Source: Streptomyces violaceoruber
GTDB taxonomy: Bacteria > Actinomycetota > Actinomycetes > Streptomycetales > Streptomycetaceae
Reading direction: 5' to 3'
Length of the DNA: 57,906 nt
Assembly: GCA_000720805.1 (NCBI GenBank)
Contig: JODI01000053.1
Location: forward strand, 1 to 57,906
Numbering within the stretch: position 1 is the first letter of the stretch; each line of letters begins with the position of its first letter. Shown piece by piece: positions 42,535-50,695 of the stretch. The translations under genes were made by a program, and so were the position numbers. Under the pieces are notes generated by a model, which was not told where the DNA came from, searched no databases, and saw only the letters and a program-made list of their open reading frames with translations.

Positions 42535-43370
42535 GCTGCTGCCTCCGGCTTCGACTTGCGGAGCGCGGCCATGATCCGGTCGGTGCGCTCCTCGATCCGG
42601 CGGTCCTCCGCCTCACGGTCGAGCCGCGCGATCTCCGGGTCGCCCTCGAAGTCGCCGACCGCAGTCTGCTCAGCCAAGGCCACCACTGCCGCCAGCGGGC
42701 CTATGAAACCGCGCACGGCCTCCAGCGCCTCGCGGGCCTGCGTCGCGGTCAGCTCTCCCGTGGTGGTGCCGTAGTGCAGCCACACCCTCGTCTTGCGGCC
42801 ATACGCCTGGGGCTTGTCGTCATGGAGGACGACCTGCGCGGCGAGCCACGGAACGGTGACTGCGATGTCCGGGTCCGGGTCGGCGTCGAGGTCCCGCAGT
42901 TCGGTTTCGACGGGGGCTGTCTTCCGCGCGCCGAGTCCCTCGTCGAGGGTGAAGGTGGACTGTTCGGCGGTGAGAGGGCCGTCCGGCTGCGGCCGGGTCA
43001 GCCGGGCGATGGTGCCGGCGGCGATCTGCGTGGCCAGCTCTGGCGTGTACTTCCCGGGGCAGGTCTTGCGCAGGGCCTCGTCGATCACGTTGGGCAGAGC
43101 CGCGGCGAGCCCGATGAGGCTGGCGCCTTTGCTGTGGCGGAGTTCGTCGAGGGCCACCCCCAGTTCGTCGGCCCGGGCCAGGAAGGTGACGCGCCCGTCG
43201 ATCGTCCGGATCTCGGGCAGGTCCACGGCCGGGTCGTCGGTGAGCTGCAGGGCGAGCCCCCGCTGCTCGCACTCGCGAGTGAGGTCGGGGAGGTACGTGG
43301 CGTTGTCGTCGCGCTGGTCTCTCGGGGATGACGTCGCCGTTGACGCCTTGGGCAGTCTTACGATGGGCAT
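42531..43370 (-). CDS. Hypothetical early protein, 279 aa
   Basis: Soluble, acidic, helical C-terminus (DREAEDRRIEERTDRIMAALRKSK). Position as second lytic gene suggests a recombination, nuclease-associated or regulatory role, but no motif decides. ATG at 43370 follows AGAGAG. Confidence 0.7.
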   Translation of the reverse strand: MPIVRLPKASTATSSPRDQRDDNATYLPDLTRECEQRGLALQLTDDPAVDLPEIRTIDGRVTFLARADELGVALDELRHSKGASLIGLAAALPNVIDEALRKTCPGKYTPELATQIAAGTIARLTRPQPDGPLTAEQSTFTLDEGLGARKTAPVETELRDLDADPDPDIAVTVPWLAAQVVLHDDKPQAYGRKTRVWLHYGTTTGELTATQAREALEAVRGFIGPLAAVVALAEQTAVGDFEGDPEIARLDREAEDRRIEERTDRIMAALRKSKPEAAA

Positions 43371-43392
43371 GAGCGTGCTCTCTTCTACTTGA

Positions 43393-43683
43393 TCAGGTGG
43401 TTGCGGTAGTGCGCTCGGCAAGCGGCGTCGGGGTTGCCCCCCCGGCGCCGTCGCCGTTCTCCGGTGTGATGTGCAGGACCCGGAGGAGATCGGCGGTGAT
43501 TGCGCGGTACGCGCGTCCCGCGCGGATGACCCGGCAGGGGAAGTCCCCGCTGCGGGCCAGGGCGTAGGCAGTGGTACGGCCGACGCCGAAGGCGCGACCA
43601 GCGGTGACGATGTCGACGCTGGCGGGTAGCGACAACAGCTCATCCCGTGTCATCGCGTGTCGCTCAATGCTGGATTGTGTCAT
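43393..43683 (-). CDS. HTH protein (AlpA/excisionase or Cro-like)
   Basis: 96 aa with one MerR/AlpA-type HTH, VDIVTAGRAFGVGRTTAYALARSGDFPCRVIRAGRAYR. It is the first gene of the minus-strand early operon and divergent from the repressor, the place of cro or xis. ATG at 43683; an internal ATG at 43653 is possible. Confidence 0.8.
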   Translation of the reverse strand: MTQSSIERHAMTRDELLSLPASVDIVTAGRAFGVGRTTAYALARSGDFPCRVIRAGRAYRAITADLLRVLHITPENGDGAGGATPTPLAERTTATT

Positions 43684-43708
43684 TGCGACTCATTCGTACG
43701 TCCGGTGT

Positions 43709-43781
43709 GCTGTCGCGTCACAGCCTGAACCTATGTCTTGCTGCGTGTCAAGTCCTGTCGTACTGTGCTGCCATGACACAG
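43709..43781. promoter_or_regulatory. Lysis-lysogeny switch operators
   Basis: Two inverted repeats lie between divergent repressor and early genes: GCTGT-N6-ACAGC at 43709-43724 and CTGTG-N9-CACAG at 43763-43781, the latter across the repressor start. A minus-strand TTGACA occurs at 43746-43751. They share CTGT/ACAG half sites and are candidate repressor operators. Confidence 0.55.
43738..43766 (+). promoter_or_regulatory. Repressor promoter giving a leaderless mRNA
   Basis: TTGCTG, a 17-nt spacer and TACTGT. The expected transcription start, about 7 nt after the -10, falls on the A of the ATG at 43773, and there is no ribosome site, so the mRNA is probably leaderless. Confidence 0.6.
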
Positions 43782-44621
43782 CGAGAGTGGCCGGAGCGAC
43801 TGGCATCGGTGGTGGCGCAAGAGTTGCGGCGCTACCGCGAACAGCGAGGTATGAGCGCTCAGCAACTGGCGGACGCGTGTACACAGGCGGGTATGCCTAT
43901 CCAGCGCTCAGTCATCGCTAATTTCGAGAACGGGCGGCGCGCATCCGTCGGCGTTGCCGAGCTCCTCGTGTTTGCGCACGTGTTGGATATCCCACCCGTC
44001 AGCCTTATTTGCCCTGCTGGATATGAGCCGGAAATGGAAGTTCTGCCAGGGCTGTCGACAGACCCTTATACAGCTGCGTCGTGGATTTCGGGACAGTCCT
44101 ACATGGGGGCCGAGCGCGGACGGGAAAAGCGCAGCTTCGGCGATATCCCGCTTTCTGCCTTCCGTGAGCTTTACGGAGAACTCGCCATGATGGCAGAACA
44201 GTATGACATCGCCTCAAGTATCAAGCACATTGCTGCTGAGAAAAATCTGAACTTGAAGGCTGCAGAAGTTCACTATGACAGGGTGCGTGCCGAGTACCAC
44301 GCAGCAAGGGCCGCGGTTGAAGAAGCGGAGTTCGATGACGATGCGCCGGAGTATGAACCGCTTATTACGCGCCTACGGGACATGCAACGCGAACTGGATG
44401 AAGCCGCTGTTCGATACGGTGAAGCCGCAAGGTGGAATTCCGATTTGGAAAAGTATGAAAATGAGGCCGAGGAGCATAGGGGAGTAGTGCGGGATATCCT
44501 GCAGGAGATGCAGGAAGCGGGATATATTGAACCGCCGATCGATGAGTACTATCTTGAAAGGCTGAATACCTCTCCGGCTAAATCCACTCGAAGCAGCAAA
44601 CGACGACGGGGGAGGAAGTAA
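43773..44621 (+). CDS. XRE-family prophage repressor
   Basis: 282 aa. An N-terminal HTH (residues ~15-70, LRRYREQRGMSAQQLADACTQAGMPIQRSVIANFENGRR) is followed by a long helical, charged domain. Base composition is clearly less GC-rich than the neighbours, with AT at many third positions, suggesting recent acquisition. The stop overlaps the integrase start (TAATG), so repressor and integrase are made together. Confidence 0.85.
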   Translation: MTQREWPERLASVVAQELRRYREQRGMSAQQLADACTQAGMPIQRSVIANFENGRRASVGVAELLVFAHVLDIPPVSLICPAGYEPEMEVLPGLSTDPYTAASWISGQSYMGAERGREKRSFGDIPLSAFRELYGELAMMAEQYDIASSIKHIAAEKNLNLKAAEVHYDRVRAEYHAARAAVEEAEFDDDAPEYEPLITRLRDMQRELDEAAVRYGEAARWNSDLEKYENEAEEHRGVVRDILQEMQEAGYIEPPIDEYYLERLNTSPAKSTRSSKRRRGRK

Positions 44622-46300
44622 TGCCCGCTTCTCGCCGTGCTGGCGGTATCAGTAAACGCTGCGAGTGCCGCGGCCCGGACGGCAAGCGGCTCGGCAACAA
44701 GTGCCCGCAGCTGACCAAGCGCAGCCACGGCACCCACCAGCTCCGCCAAGAACTCCCCGTCGACGAGGACGGCGCGCGCCGCACGTTCCGCCGCACCGGC
44801 TACCCCAGCGTCAAGGACGCACAGACCGACCTCGACCGCATCCGCGCCATCCTCGACCTCCCCGGAGACGACGAGGACGGACAACGCCGAGTCGGCGACC
44901 TCCTCGCCGGCCTCATGGCGACGCGCGCCCCGATCCCCGAGCCGACCGAGGTCTCCCGCAAGCTCGGCGTCGGCGTCCCCCTCGACGGGAAGACGACCGT
45001 CGGCGACTGGCTCGACCAGGTCATGGCCACCAAGGCGACCAGGACCACCACGAACCACGGCTACGACAGCCACATCCGCGTCCACCTCAAGCCCGCCCTC
45101 GGGCACCTGCGCCTGGACCGCCTCACCGTCGGCCACGTCGAGGACATGTTCAACGCGATCGACGACCGCAACGACGTCATCCGTGCCGAGAACCAGGCCC
45201 GGCACGAGCAGGTCGCCCGCTGCAAACGCGGCAAGCCCGGGGCGCCCAAGGCGCCCGAGCGCGCCCGGCTCGCCGAGGAGCGGGCGAAGCTCGCCGAGAT
45301 GCCGCCCTTCCGCCGCGTCACGGGCCCGGCGACGAAGCAGGCGATCCGCCGCACCCTGCGCATGGCCCTGAACAAGGCGATCGCGAAGCAGCTCATCACG
45401 TTCAACGCCGCCGCTCACGTCGAGCTCGCCGCGGCCGCCCGCCCCAAGGGCCTGCTGTGGACGGAGGAGCGCGTCGCGCGCTGGCGGGAGACCGGGGTGA
45501 AGCCAGGCCCGGTCATGGTGTGGACGCCCGCGCAGCTCGGCGCGTTCCTCGACGAGGCCGAGGACGACCGCCTGTATGCGCTCTTCCACCTGATCTCGCA
45601 CCACGGCCTGCGCCGCGGCGAGGCGGTTGGGCAGGGCTGGGCCGACTTCTCGCCGGCCCGGAAGGAGATCCGGGTGTCCGCCGAGATCGTGGTGGACGGG
45701 TGGACGCCGATCGAGACGGCGCCCAAGACAGACGGGTCGGTCGGCGTGGTGAAGCTCGACGCGGGCACCGTGCGGGTCCTGCTCGAGCATCGGGAGCGGC
45801 AGAGCGCGGAGCGGGAGGCCTGGAACGCGCTCGCTGCTGTCGAGCGTGAGCAGGGCAAGGACACAGCGGACTGGGCGAACACGGGGAAGATGTTCACCAC
45901 CGAGGACGGCAGTTGGCTGCACCCGGACGTTGTCAGCAAGGCGTTCCGCCGGATCTCGGACGCGGCCGGCCTGCCGCCCATCAACCTCCGGGACCTGCGC
46001 CACGGCGCGGCCGCGCTCGTGAAGGCGGGCGGGGGAGACCTGCACGACGCGAAGGTGAAGCTGCGCCACTCGACGATCACCTTGACCTCGGACACGTACA
46101 TGGAGTTGTTCGAGGAGTACGAGGATGAGCTGGCGGAGAAGGCGGCGGCGGCCGTACCGAGGGCGCGGCGGGCTCGCGACGAGGCCCCTGCCCATGTTGC
46201 TCTCCCGGGGCAGGGGCCTGGTGCGTCGCAGCCAGCAGACGCTGATGTTGTGGCTTCCACGGTAGACGGCGGCACTGACAACGGGGAGGGCTCGGCGTAG
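44621..46300 (+). CDS. int: Tyrosine site-specific integrase
   Basis: 559 aa. An N-terminal Cys-containing arm-binding part, SAM-like core-binding domain (residues ~125-250, VGDWLDQVMATKATRTTTNHGYDSH...), and catalytic domain ~300-515. Active-site residues: Arg in HHGLRRGEAVG, Lys in PKTDG, box II LRDLRHG (Arg in place of the first His, as in several actinophage integrases), and Tyr in TLTSDTYMEL. A ~45-residue low-complexity tail follows. Located next to attR with a terminator after it. Confidence 0.93.
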   Translation: MPASRRAGGISKRCECRGPDGKRLGNKCPQLTKRSHGTHQLRQELPVDEDGARRTFRRTGYPSVKDAQTDLDRIRAILDLPGDDEDGQRRVGDLLAGLMATRAPIPEPTEVSRKLGVGVPLDGKTTVGDWLDQVMATKATRTTTNHGYDSHIRVHLKPALGHLRLDRLTVGHVEDMFNAIDDRNDVIRAENQARHEQVARCKRGKPGAPKAPERARLAEERAKLAEMPPFRRVTGPATKQAIRRTLRMALNKAIAKQLITFNAAAHVELAAAARPKGLLWTEERVARWRETGVKPGPVMVWTPAQLGAFLDEAEDDRLYALFHLISHHGLRRGEAVGQGWADFSPARKEIRVSAEIVVDGWTPIETAPKTDGSVGVVKLDAGTVRVLLEHRERQSAEREAWNALAAVEREQGKDTADWANTGKMFTTEDGSWLHPDVVSKAFRRISDAAGLPPINLRDLRHGAAALVKAGGGDLHDAKVKLRHSTITLTSDTYMELFEEYEDELAEKAAAAVPRARRARDEAPAHVALPGQGPGASQPADADVVASTVDGGTDNGEGSA

Positions 46301-46317
46301 AGTTGAGGGGAACGAAC

Positions 46318-46347
46318 AAGGCCTCCGACCTGCGGGTCGGGGGCCTT
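46318..46347 (+). terminator. Terminator after integrase
   Basis: 13-bp stem AAGGCCTCCGACC/GGTCGGGGGCCTT with loop TGCG followed by TCT; one G-U pair. Confidence 0.85.
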
Positions 46348-46350
46348 TCT

Positions 46351-46370
46351 GCTCGCCCGCTGCTCGCCCG
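46351..46370. repeat. Right pair of putative integrase arm-type sites
   Basis: GCTCGCCCG at 46351 and 46362, same orientation and 11-bp spacing as the pair at 10651/10662, 150 bp before attR. The remainder of 46371-46519 shows nothing else. Confidence 0.6.
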
Positions 46371-46516
46371 AACGTCTTGGAAGTAGGCGACACGAGACGG
46401 CACTAAGCGTCAGAGTGAGAGGGTGGGAGTCGGGACTGATGCCGCCGTGACCAGCACAGACCGGAGCGGCCCGACACGGGGCGACAGAGGGCGGAATAGG
46501 ACGGTCCGAGAGGCCC

Positions 46517-47014
46517 TCAGACTTTTAATCCATTGGTTGTGGGTTCGAGTCCCACAGGGCCTACGGTGCGGGTGACGGGGGTACCCCCTCTGACCTGCTG
46601 TGCAGCGTCTGAGTCGACTTCGGTCGGGTCGGGCGCTGCTTCGTTTTCGGGGTCGTGCGTGAGTGATGCGTCGGCGTCCCACGTGCTCTTGCCGTCCCGG
46701 GCGGTGCACGTCGAGTTGGCGCTCATGTCCGCTTCATACGTGGTCGTGCCCGCGTAGTGACTCTTGGCGGGTACTGGGTCGGTCAGGCCACAGTTGTTGG
46801 TGCTGGCCGTGATCCGTCCGACGGAGCCTTCGAAGTACTCCAGCGCTTGAAGGCGTGTCATGCCCGCGGGACAGGCCCCGTCCCCGAGGTACCAGTTGTA
46901 GATGCCGCACTCTTTCCGGTCCAGTGTCGAGTAAGCGCCGTGGACAGCGTCGGTGGCCTCGTACGTCTGCGGGGGCGGGACCGTCCGGTGCCCTTCGCAG
47001 CCTGGAATCGTCAA
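46517..47014 (-). CDS. Small Cys-containing host protein running into attR (possibly decayed)
   Basis: A frame with coding-like composition from TTG at 47014 contains five spaced Cys (KECGIY, GACPAG, NNCGL, STCTA) and an acidic end ENEAAPDPTEVDSDAA. After that it reads antisense through the tRNA fragment (GLEPTTNGLK), a peptide always produced by antisense tRNA genes, so the true 3' end is uncertain. No signal peptide. A related frameshifted copy lies at 50086-50303. May be a truncated remnant. Confidence 0.4.
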   Translation of the reverse strand: MTIPGCEGHRTVPPPQTYEATDAVHGAYSTLDRKECGIYNWYLGDGACPAGMTRLQALEYFEGSVGRITASTNNCGLTDPVPAKSHYAGTTTYEADMSANSTCTARDGKSTWDADASLTHDPENEAAPDPTEVDSDAAQQVRGGTPVTRTVGPVGLEPTTNGLKV

Positions 47015-47218
47015 CGTTTGTTGTCAGGCCGGTTTTCGTGGCCCCTGTTTTGATCAAACGCAGCGCAAACTTTCGAGGCGCCGACGCACCCGCGCCCATT
47101 TACCGGCATCGCTGTCCCGAACGTCACCTATTCTCCCGACAGTTCCAGCGAACACCTGACTGGATCGCACAGGCCGTGCGCGCCGGCTTCCGACGCCCTG
47201 ATCGGCCCGGAGGGGAAC

Positions 47219-50062
47219 GTGTTCATGGGACGAAGACAACCGCTGGTGGCGTCCGCTGTTCTGGCGGTCCTGTTCGTCAGCTGCTTCGGGTCGGGCGCAG
47301 CCCACGCGGACACCGCCGTCGGTACGGCGCTCTACGTGGATGACGAGGCCGCCGGCTGCAGCGACACCGGCCCCGGTTCGACGGCGGAGCCCTTCTGCCA
47401 GATCCAGCCTGCTGTGGACGCCGCGGGGCCCGGGGACACCGTGCGCATTGCGGGCAACAGCACGTCCTACGCGCCCGTGACCATCAGGTCCACGGGCACC
47501 GCCGAGGCACCCGTCACCTTCTCCGCCGCGGCGACCGGCGACGGCTCGCCCGTCACCGTCGCGGGCCCGCGCCCGGCCACGGGAATCACCTTCTCCGGTG
47601 CCCAGTACGTCGACATGACCGGGATCCGTGCCAGGGCCGCCGGGGCGAGCGCCCTGGCCGTCGAGGACTCGCAGCACATCAGCTACCGCGCCGCCTTCGT
47701 GCAGAGCGACCTCGCCGACGCCACCACCGCAGTGATCGCGGTCGACGGGTCCTCCTCCGACATCTCCCTCACCCGCCTCACCGTCGACCGGCTCTCCGGG
47801 CAGGACGTCACCAGCGCCGCCGGAGCGCGGAACATCACGCTGGCCGGCGACACCTTCGACGGCGGCGGAGTCTCGGCCGTGGGCACCACGGGCATCGACT
47901 TCGCGGGCGACACGTTCTGGACGGTCTGCGGCGCGATCAGTCTGACCGACGGCAGTTCCGGGTCGGTGAAGAACACCGTCGCCCTGCCCTACGGCACGAC
48001 GGCCTGCTCCAGCACCCCGGCCGAACTCGCGGTGGACGCCACCTCCGCCCCTCAGGTCACCGCGGACTACAACGCGCTCAACCCGCCGTCGGCCGGGACG
48101 GACTACGACTGGGCCGGCACCGCCTACGGCACCGCGCAGGCGTTCCGGACGGGCACCGGGCAGGGCACCCACGACCTGGACCAGACGGATCTGACGATCC
48201 CCGCGGCCGGGCTTCCCGCCGAGCACTCACCGCTCATCGACTCGGCCGACTCCGACGCCCCCGGCGAACTGTCCACGGACGTCGACGGACGCCCCCGGGT
48301 CGACGACCCCCTGGTCGCAAACACCGGCACCGGCCACGACGACCGGGGCGCCACGGAGTTCCAGGACCCGTTCACGGTGAGCGGGCTCACCATGGGCGGC
48401 GGGTACGTCGGCGTTCCGACCACCGCCGTCGCAGAGCTGAGCAACCCGTGGTCGGACTCGCTCGACGGACTCACGTACACCTTCGACTTCGCGGACGGTA
48501 CGACCGTCACCTCCACCACCGGCTCGGCCACCCACACCTACACCCGGGCCACGTCGAGCACCGGCATCCAGGCCTCGGTGGTGGTGAACAGGGCAGACGG
48601 CACGCGGGTCGGAGCGGCCGACCACTGGGAACGGGTCGATCCGCCGCCGGACCTCACCTCGACGGCCGGCTGCCGTGCGACCGGCCCTTCGGCGCCGGAC
48701 ACCACCAGCTGCTCGTACGACATCGACTTCGATCCCTACGCGATCACGAGCGACCAGATCACTTTCGGCGACGGCTCGTCGGCTGTCTCCGCCTCCGGGC
48801 TCAGCGGCACGGTCGAGCACACCTACGCGGCCCCCGGCACGTACACCGTCACGCAGAGGATCACCGATTCCGGCGGGCGGGCCGTCACCACGTCCGCCAA
48901 GGCCACGGTCGGCGCGGCCTTCGTCAACTGGGGCCCGAAACGGCTGCTGGACACCCGGTACGGAACGGGCGCGCCCAAGCGGCCCGTCGGCCCCGGCGGT
49001 GTGGTCCGTCTGAAAGTCCTCGGCGTGGACGGCATCCCGGCGTCCGGGGTGACGGCGGTAACGCTGAACATCACCGACGCGGGCGCCACCGCTGCCGGCT
49101 ATGTGACGGTCTACCCGGACGGCACCACCCGCCCGAACGCCTCGAACCTCAACTTCCGGGCCGGACAGGACAACCCGAACCTGGTCACCGTCCGGGTGGG
49201 CGGCGACGGCTACGTCGACCTCTACAACGCGCACGGCGAGGTGAACCTCATCGCCGACCTCGAGGGTTTCTACACCACCACGCCCAGCAGTGACGACCCG
49301 GATCCGTCGAACCTGGTCACGGTGGTCCCGACCCGGGTGCTGGACACCCGCTACGGCATCGGCGCGCCCAAGGGCGAGGTGGGGCCCGGGAGCACCACGA
49401 CCGTCAGCGTGCCGAAGGACGTCCAGGGCGATCAGACGGTCGGCGCCGTCCTCAATGTGACAGTGACCGGCGGCACGAGCAGCGGTTACGTCACCGTCGC
49501 CTGCGACGGCACCACCCCGCCGACCACCTCCACCCTCAACTACCGGGCCGGGCAGACCGTCTCCAACCTGGCGGTCCCCTGTGCGTACTCCGGCATCCTC
49601 CACATCTACAACAGCGCCGGGCACGTGCACCTGATCGCCGACCTTCAAGGGATCTACACCGACCACCAGAAGTACGCGGATCCCGACTACCTGTCCGGCG
49701 GCGGACCGTTCGTGGGGACCAGGCCCACCCGTTTCCTCGACACCCGCGACGGCCTGGGCGCACCGGACAAGTCGCTGGGCGCGGGCAGCACCCTCACCGT
49801 GAAGGTCGCCGGTGTCGACGGGGTCCCGATGGGAGCCTCCGCGGTGCTGGTCAATCTCACGGGCGTCGCTCCGACCGGCAACACCCACGTGACCGCCTAC
49901 GGTGACGGCAGCCTGCCGAACGTGTCCAACGACAATCTGACCGCAGGTCAGACCCGACCGGTCCTCGCCGTCGTTCCAGTCGGAGCCGACGGCTCCATCC
50001 GCATCAACAACGCGCTCGGCTCGGTCGACGTCGTCGCCGACCTGGAGGGCTACTTCGGCTGA
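47219..50062 (+). CDS. Secreted beta-helix protein with three C-terminal repeats
   Basis: 947 aa. Signal peptide residues ~1-30 (cleavage near AHA). Residues ~35-370 form a right-handed beta-helix, ending in a choice-of-anchor-Q-like segment (HSPLIDSADSD, DVDGRPRVDDP, DDRGATEF). Two PKD-like domains follow (~385-570). The last ~370 residues are three repeats that begin RLLDTRYG or similar, contain LNFRAGQ and end in DLEGFY/DLQGIY/DLEGYF, a repeat common in actinobacterial wall or sugar-binding proteins. GTG at 47219 sits 5 nt after GGAGG; ATG at 47225 is close. The 200 bp upstream hold a palindrome TTTGATCAAA (47049-47058). Confidence 0.85.
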   Translation: MFMGRRQPLVASAVLAVLFVSCFGSGAAHADTAVGTALYVDDEAAGCSDTGPGSTAEPFCQIQPAVDAAGPGDTVRIAGNSTSYAPVTIRSTGTAEAPVTFSAAATGDGSPVTVAGPRPATGITFSGAQYVDMTGIRARAAGASALAVEDSQHISYRAAFVQSDLADATTAVIAVDGSSSDISLTRLTVDRLSGQDVTSAAGARNITLAGDTFDGGGVSAVGTTGIDFAGDTFWTVCGAISLTDGSSGSVKNTVALPYGTTACSSTPAELAVDATSAPQVTADYNALNPPSAGTDYDWAGTAYGTAQAFRTGTGQGTHDLDQTDLTIPAAGLPAEHSPLIDSADSDAPGELSTDVDGRPRVDDPLVANTGTGHDDRGATEFQDPFTVSGLTMGGGYVGVPTTAVAELSNPWSDSLDGLTYTFDFADGTTVTSTTGSATHTYTRATSSTGIQASVVVNRADGTRVGAADHWERVDPPPDLTSTAGCRATGPSAPDTTSCSYDIDFDPYAITSDQITFGDGSSAVSASGLSGTVEHTYAAPGTYTVTQRITDSGGRAVTTSAKATVGAAFVNWGPKRLLDTRYGTGAPKRPVGPGGVVRLKVLGVDGIPASGVTAVTLNITDAGATAAGYVTVYPDGTTRPNASNLNFRAGQDNPNLVTVRVGGDGYVDLYNAHGEVNLIADLEGFYTTTPSSDDPDPSNLVTVVPTRVLDTRYGIGAPKGEVGPGSTTTVSVPKDVQGDQTVGAVLNVTVTGGTSSGYVTVACDGTTPPTTSTLNYRAGQTVSNLAVPCAYSGILHIYNSAGHVHLIADLQGIYTDHQKYADPDYLSGGGPFVGTRPTRFLDTRDGLGAPDKSLGAGSTLTVKVAGVDGVPMGASAVLVNLTGVAPTGNTHVTAYGDGSLPNVSNDNLTAGQTRPVLAVVPVGADGSIRINNALGSVDVVADLEGYFG

Positions 50063-50085
50063 TGCGTCGGCGCGCCTCCGGCCTG

Positions 50086-50303
50086 CTACGCGGCGCCCGA
50101 GTCGGCTTCGGCCGGGTCGGGCGCTGCCTCGCTTTCCGGGCTCAGGTCCCGTCCTGTCCCGGCGGCCACACGTGAGGAAGCGGGGGTTCTCGGCCGGCAT
50201 CCCACGCACCACGGCCGCACGTGTCGCCGAGCAGGCCAGTTTCGGTCATTTTCTGGCAGAGAACTTGCGCCGCCTGCACCTCTTCTTTACAGGTTTCATA
50301 CAT
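50086..50303 (-). pseudogene. Frameshifted paralogue of the small Cys protein
   Basis: From ATG at 50303 (AGGAG upstream) a 53-aa frame encodes MYETCKEEVQAAQVLC and TCGRGAWDAGREP, ending at TGA 50142. The -1 frame then continues as LSPESEAAPDPAEADSGAA to TAG at 50086. That tail and the TC...WDA segment match the protein at 46517-47014, so a one-base indel seems to have broken the gene. No slippery site is visible. Confidence 0.5.
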
Positions 50304-50471
50304 CTCACTCCTGGCCTGAGCACGGCGTTTGCACAAGCTGTGCTGTGAAGAGCCGTGCAAAGAGACCTCGTTCCGTGGCCCGGACGGCGAAGCCGGCACC
50401 TGCCACGCCCTGCAAACTGGTGAGCAAGGTGAGCGCCGCACGTCCTCGTGAGGGGCCTTGACCCGCCCTGC

Positions 50472-50491
50472 AATGACGCGCGCACGTCATT
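50472..50491. promoter_or_regulatory. Inverted repeat upstream of polymorphic toxin
   Basis: AATGACG-N6-CGTCATT, just after a TTGACC element at 50458. It is the most regular feature in the otherwise gene-free 50304-50695 stretch and a candidate operator. Confidence 0.45.
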
Positions 50492-50695
50492 CGACGGCCG
50501 GGGGACCAGTGCCGTCACGGGGAATCGACGTTCGTCATGCCGCCATACGGGCTCGTTGCGAGAGCCCGCTCGGCCACTGCTGTGTGCCGCCCCCTTCCCG
50601 CACCGGGACGGCGGGCTGACCCGCGCGTACCCCACCGCCCCCTTCGGGCGGTCACTCCCGCCTGCCCTCGCTCGCTCGCTACGAAGGATGCCCCT

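Larger units (their letters stand above)
10537..46564. mobile_element. Integrated siphovirus-type prophage at tRNA-Lys
   Basis: About 36.0 kb bounded by a 45-bp identical repeat covering the 3' part of tRNA-Lys. It contains integrase and repressor at the right end, early/replication genes, HNH and terminase, HK97-type head genes, a long-tail module with tape measure, a lysis cassette, and a cargo module at the left end. I see no disabled essential gene, so it could be inducible. The mix of portal, S78 protease, capsid, frameshifted chaperone and tape measure points to Siphoviridae morphology with HK97-like capsid. Confidence 0.95.

Noticed and set aside
46517..46564. C-terminal peptide GLEPTTNGLK as part of a real protein
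   Set aside because: It is the antisense translation of the tRNA fragment in attR.
46577..46588. GGGGGTACCCCC palindrome as a terminator
   Set aside because: Only 5-bp arms with a 2-nt centre and no T tract; likely chance within the small ORF.
48227..50212. 661-codon minus-strand frame
   Set aside because: Antisense to the secreted beta-helix protein.
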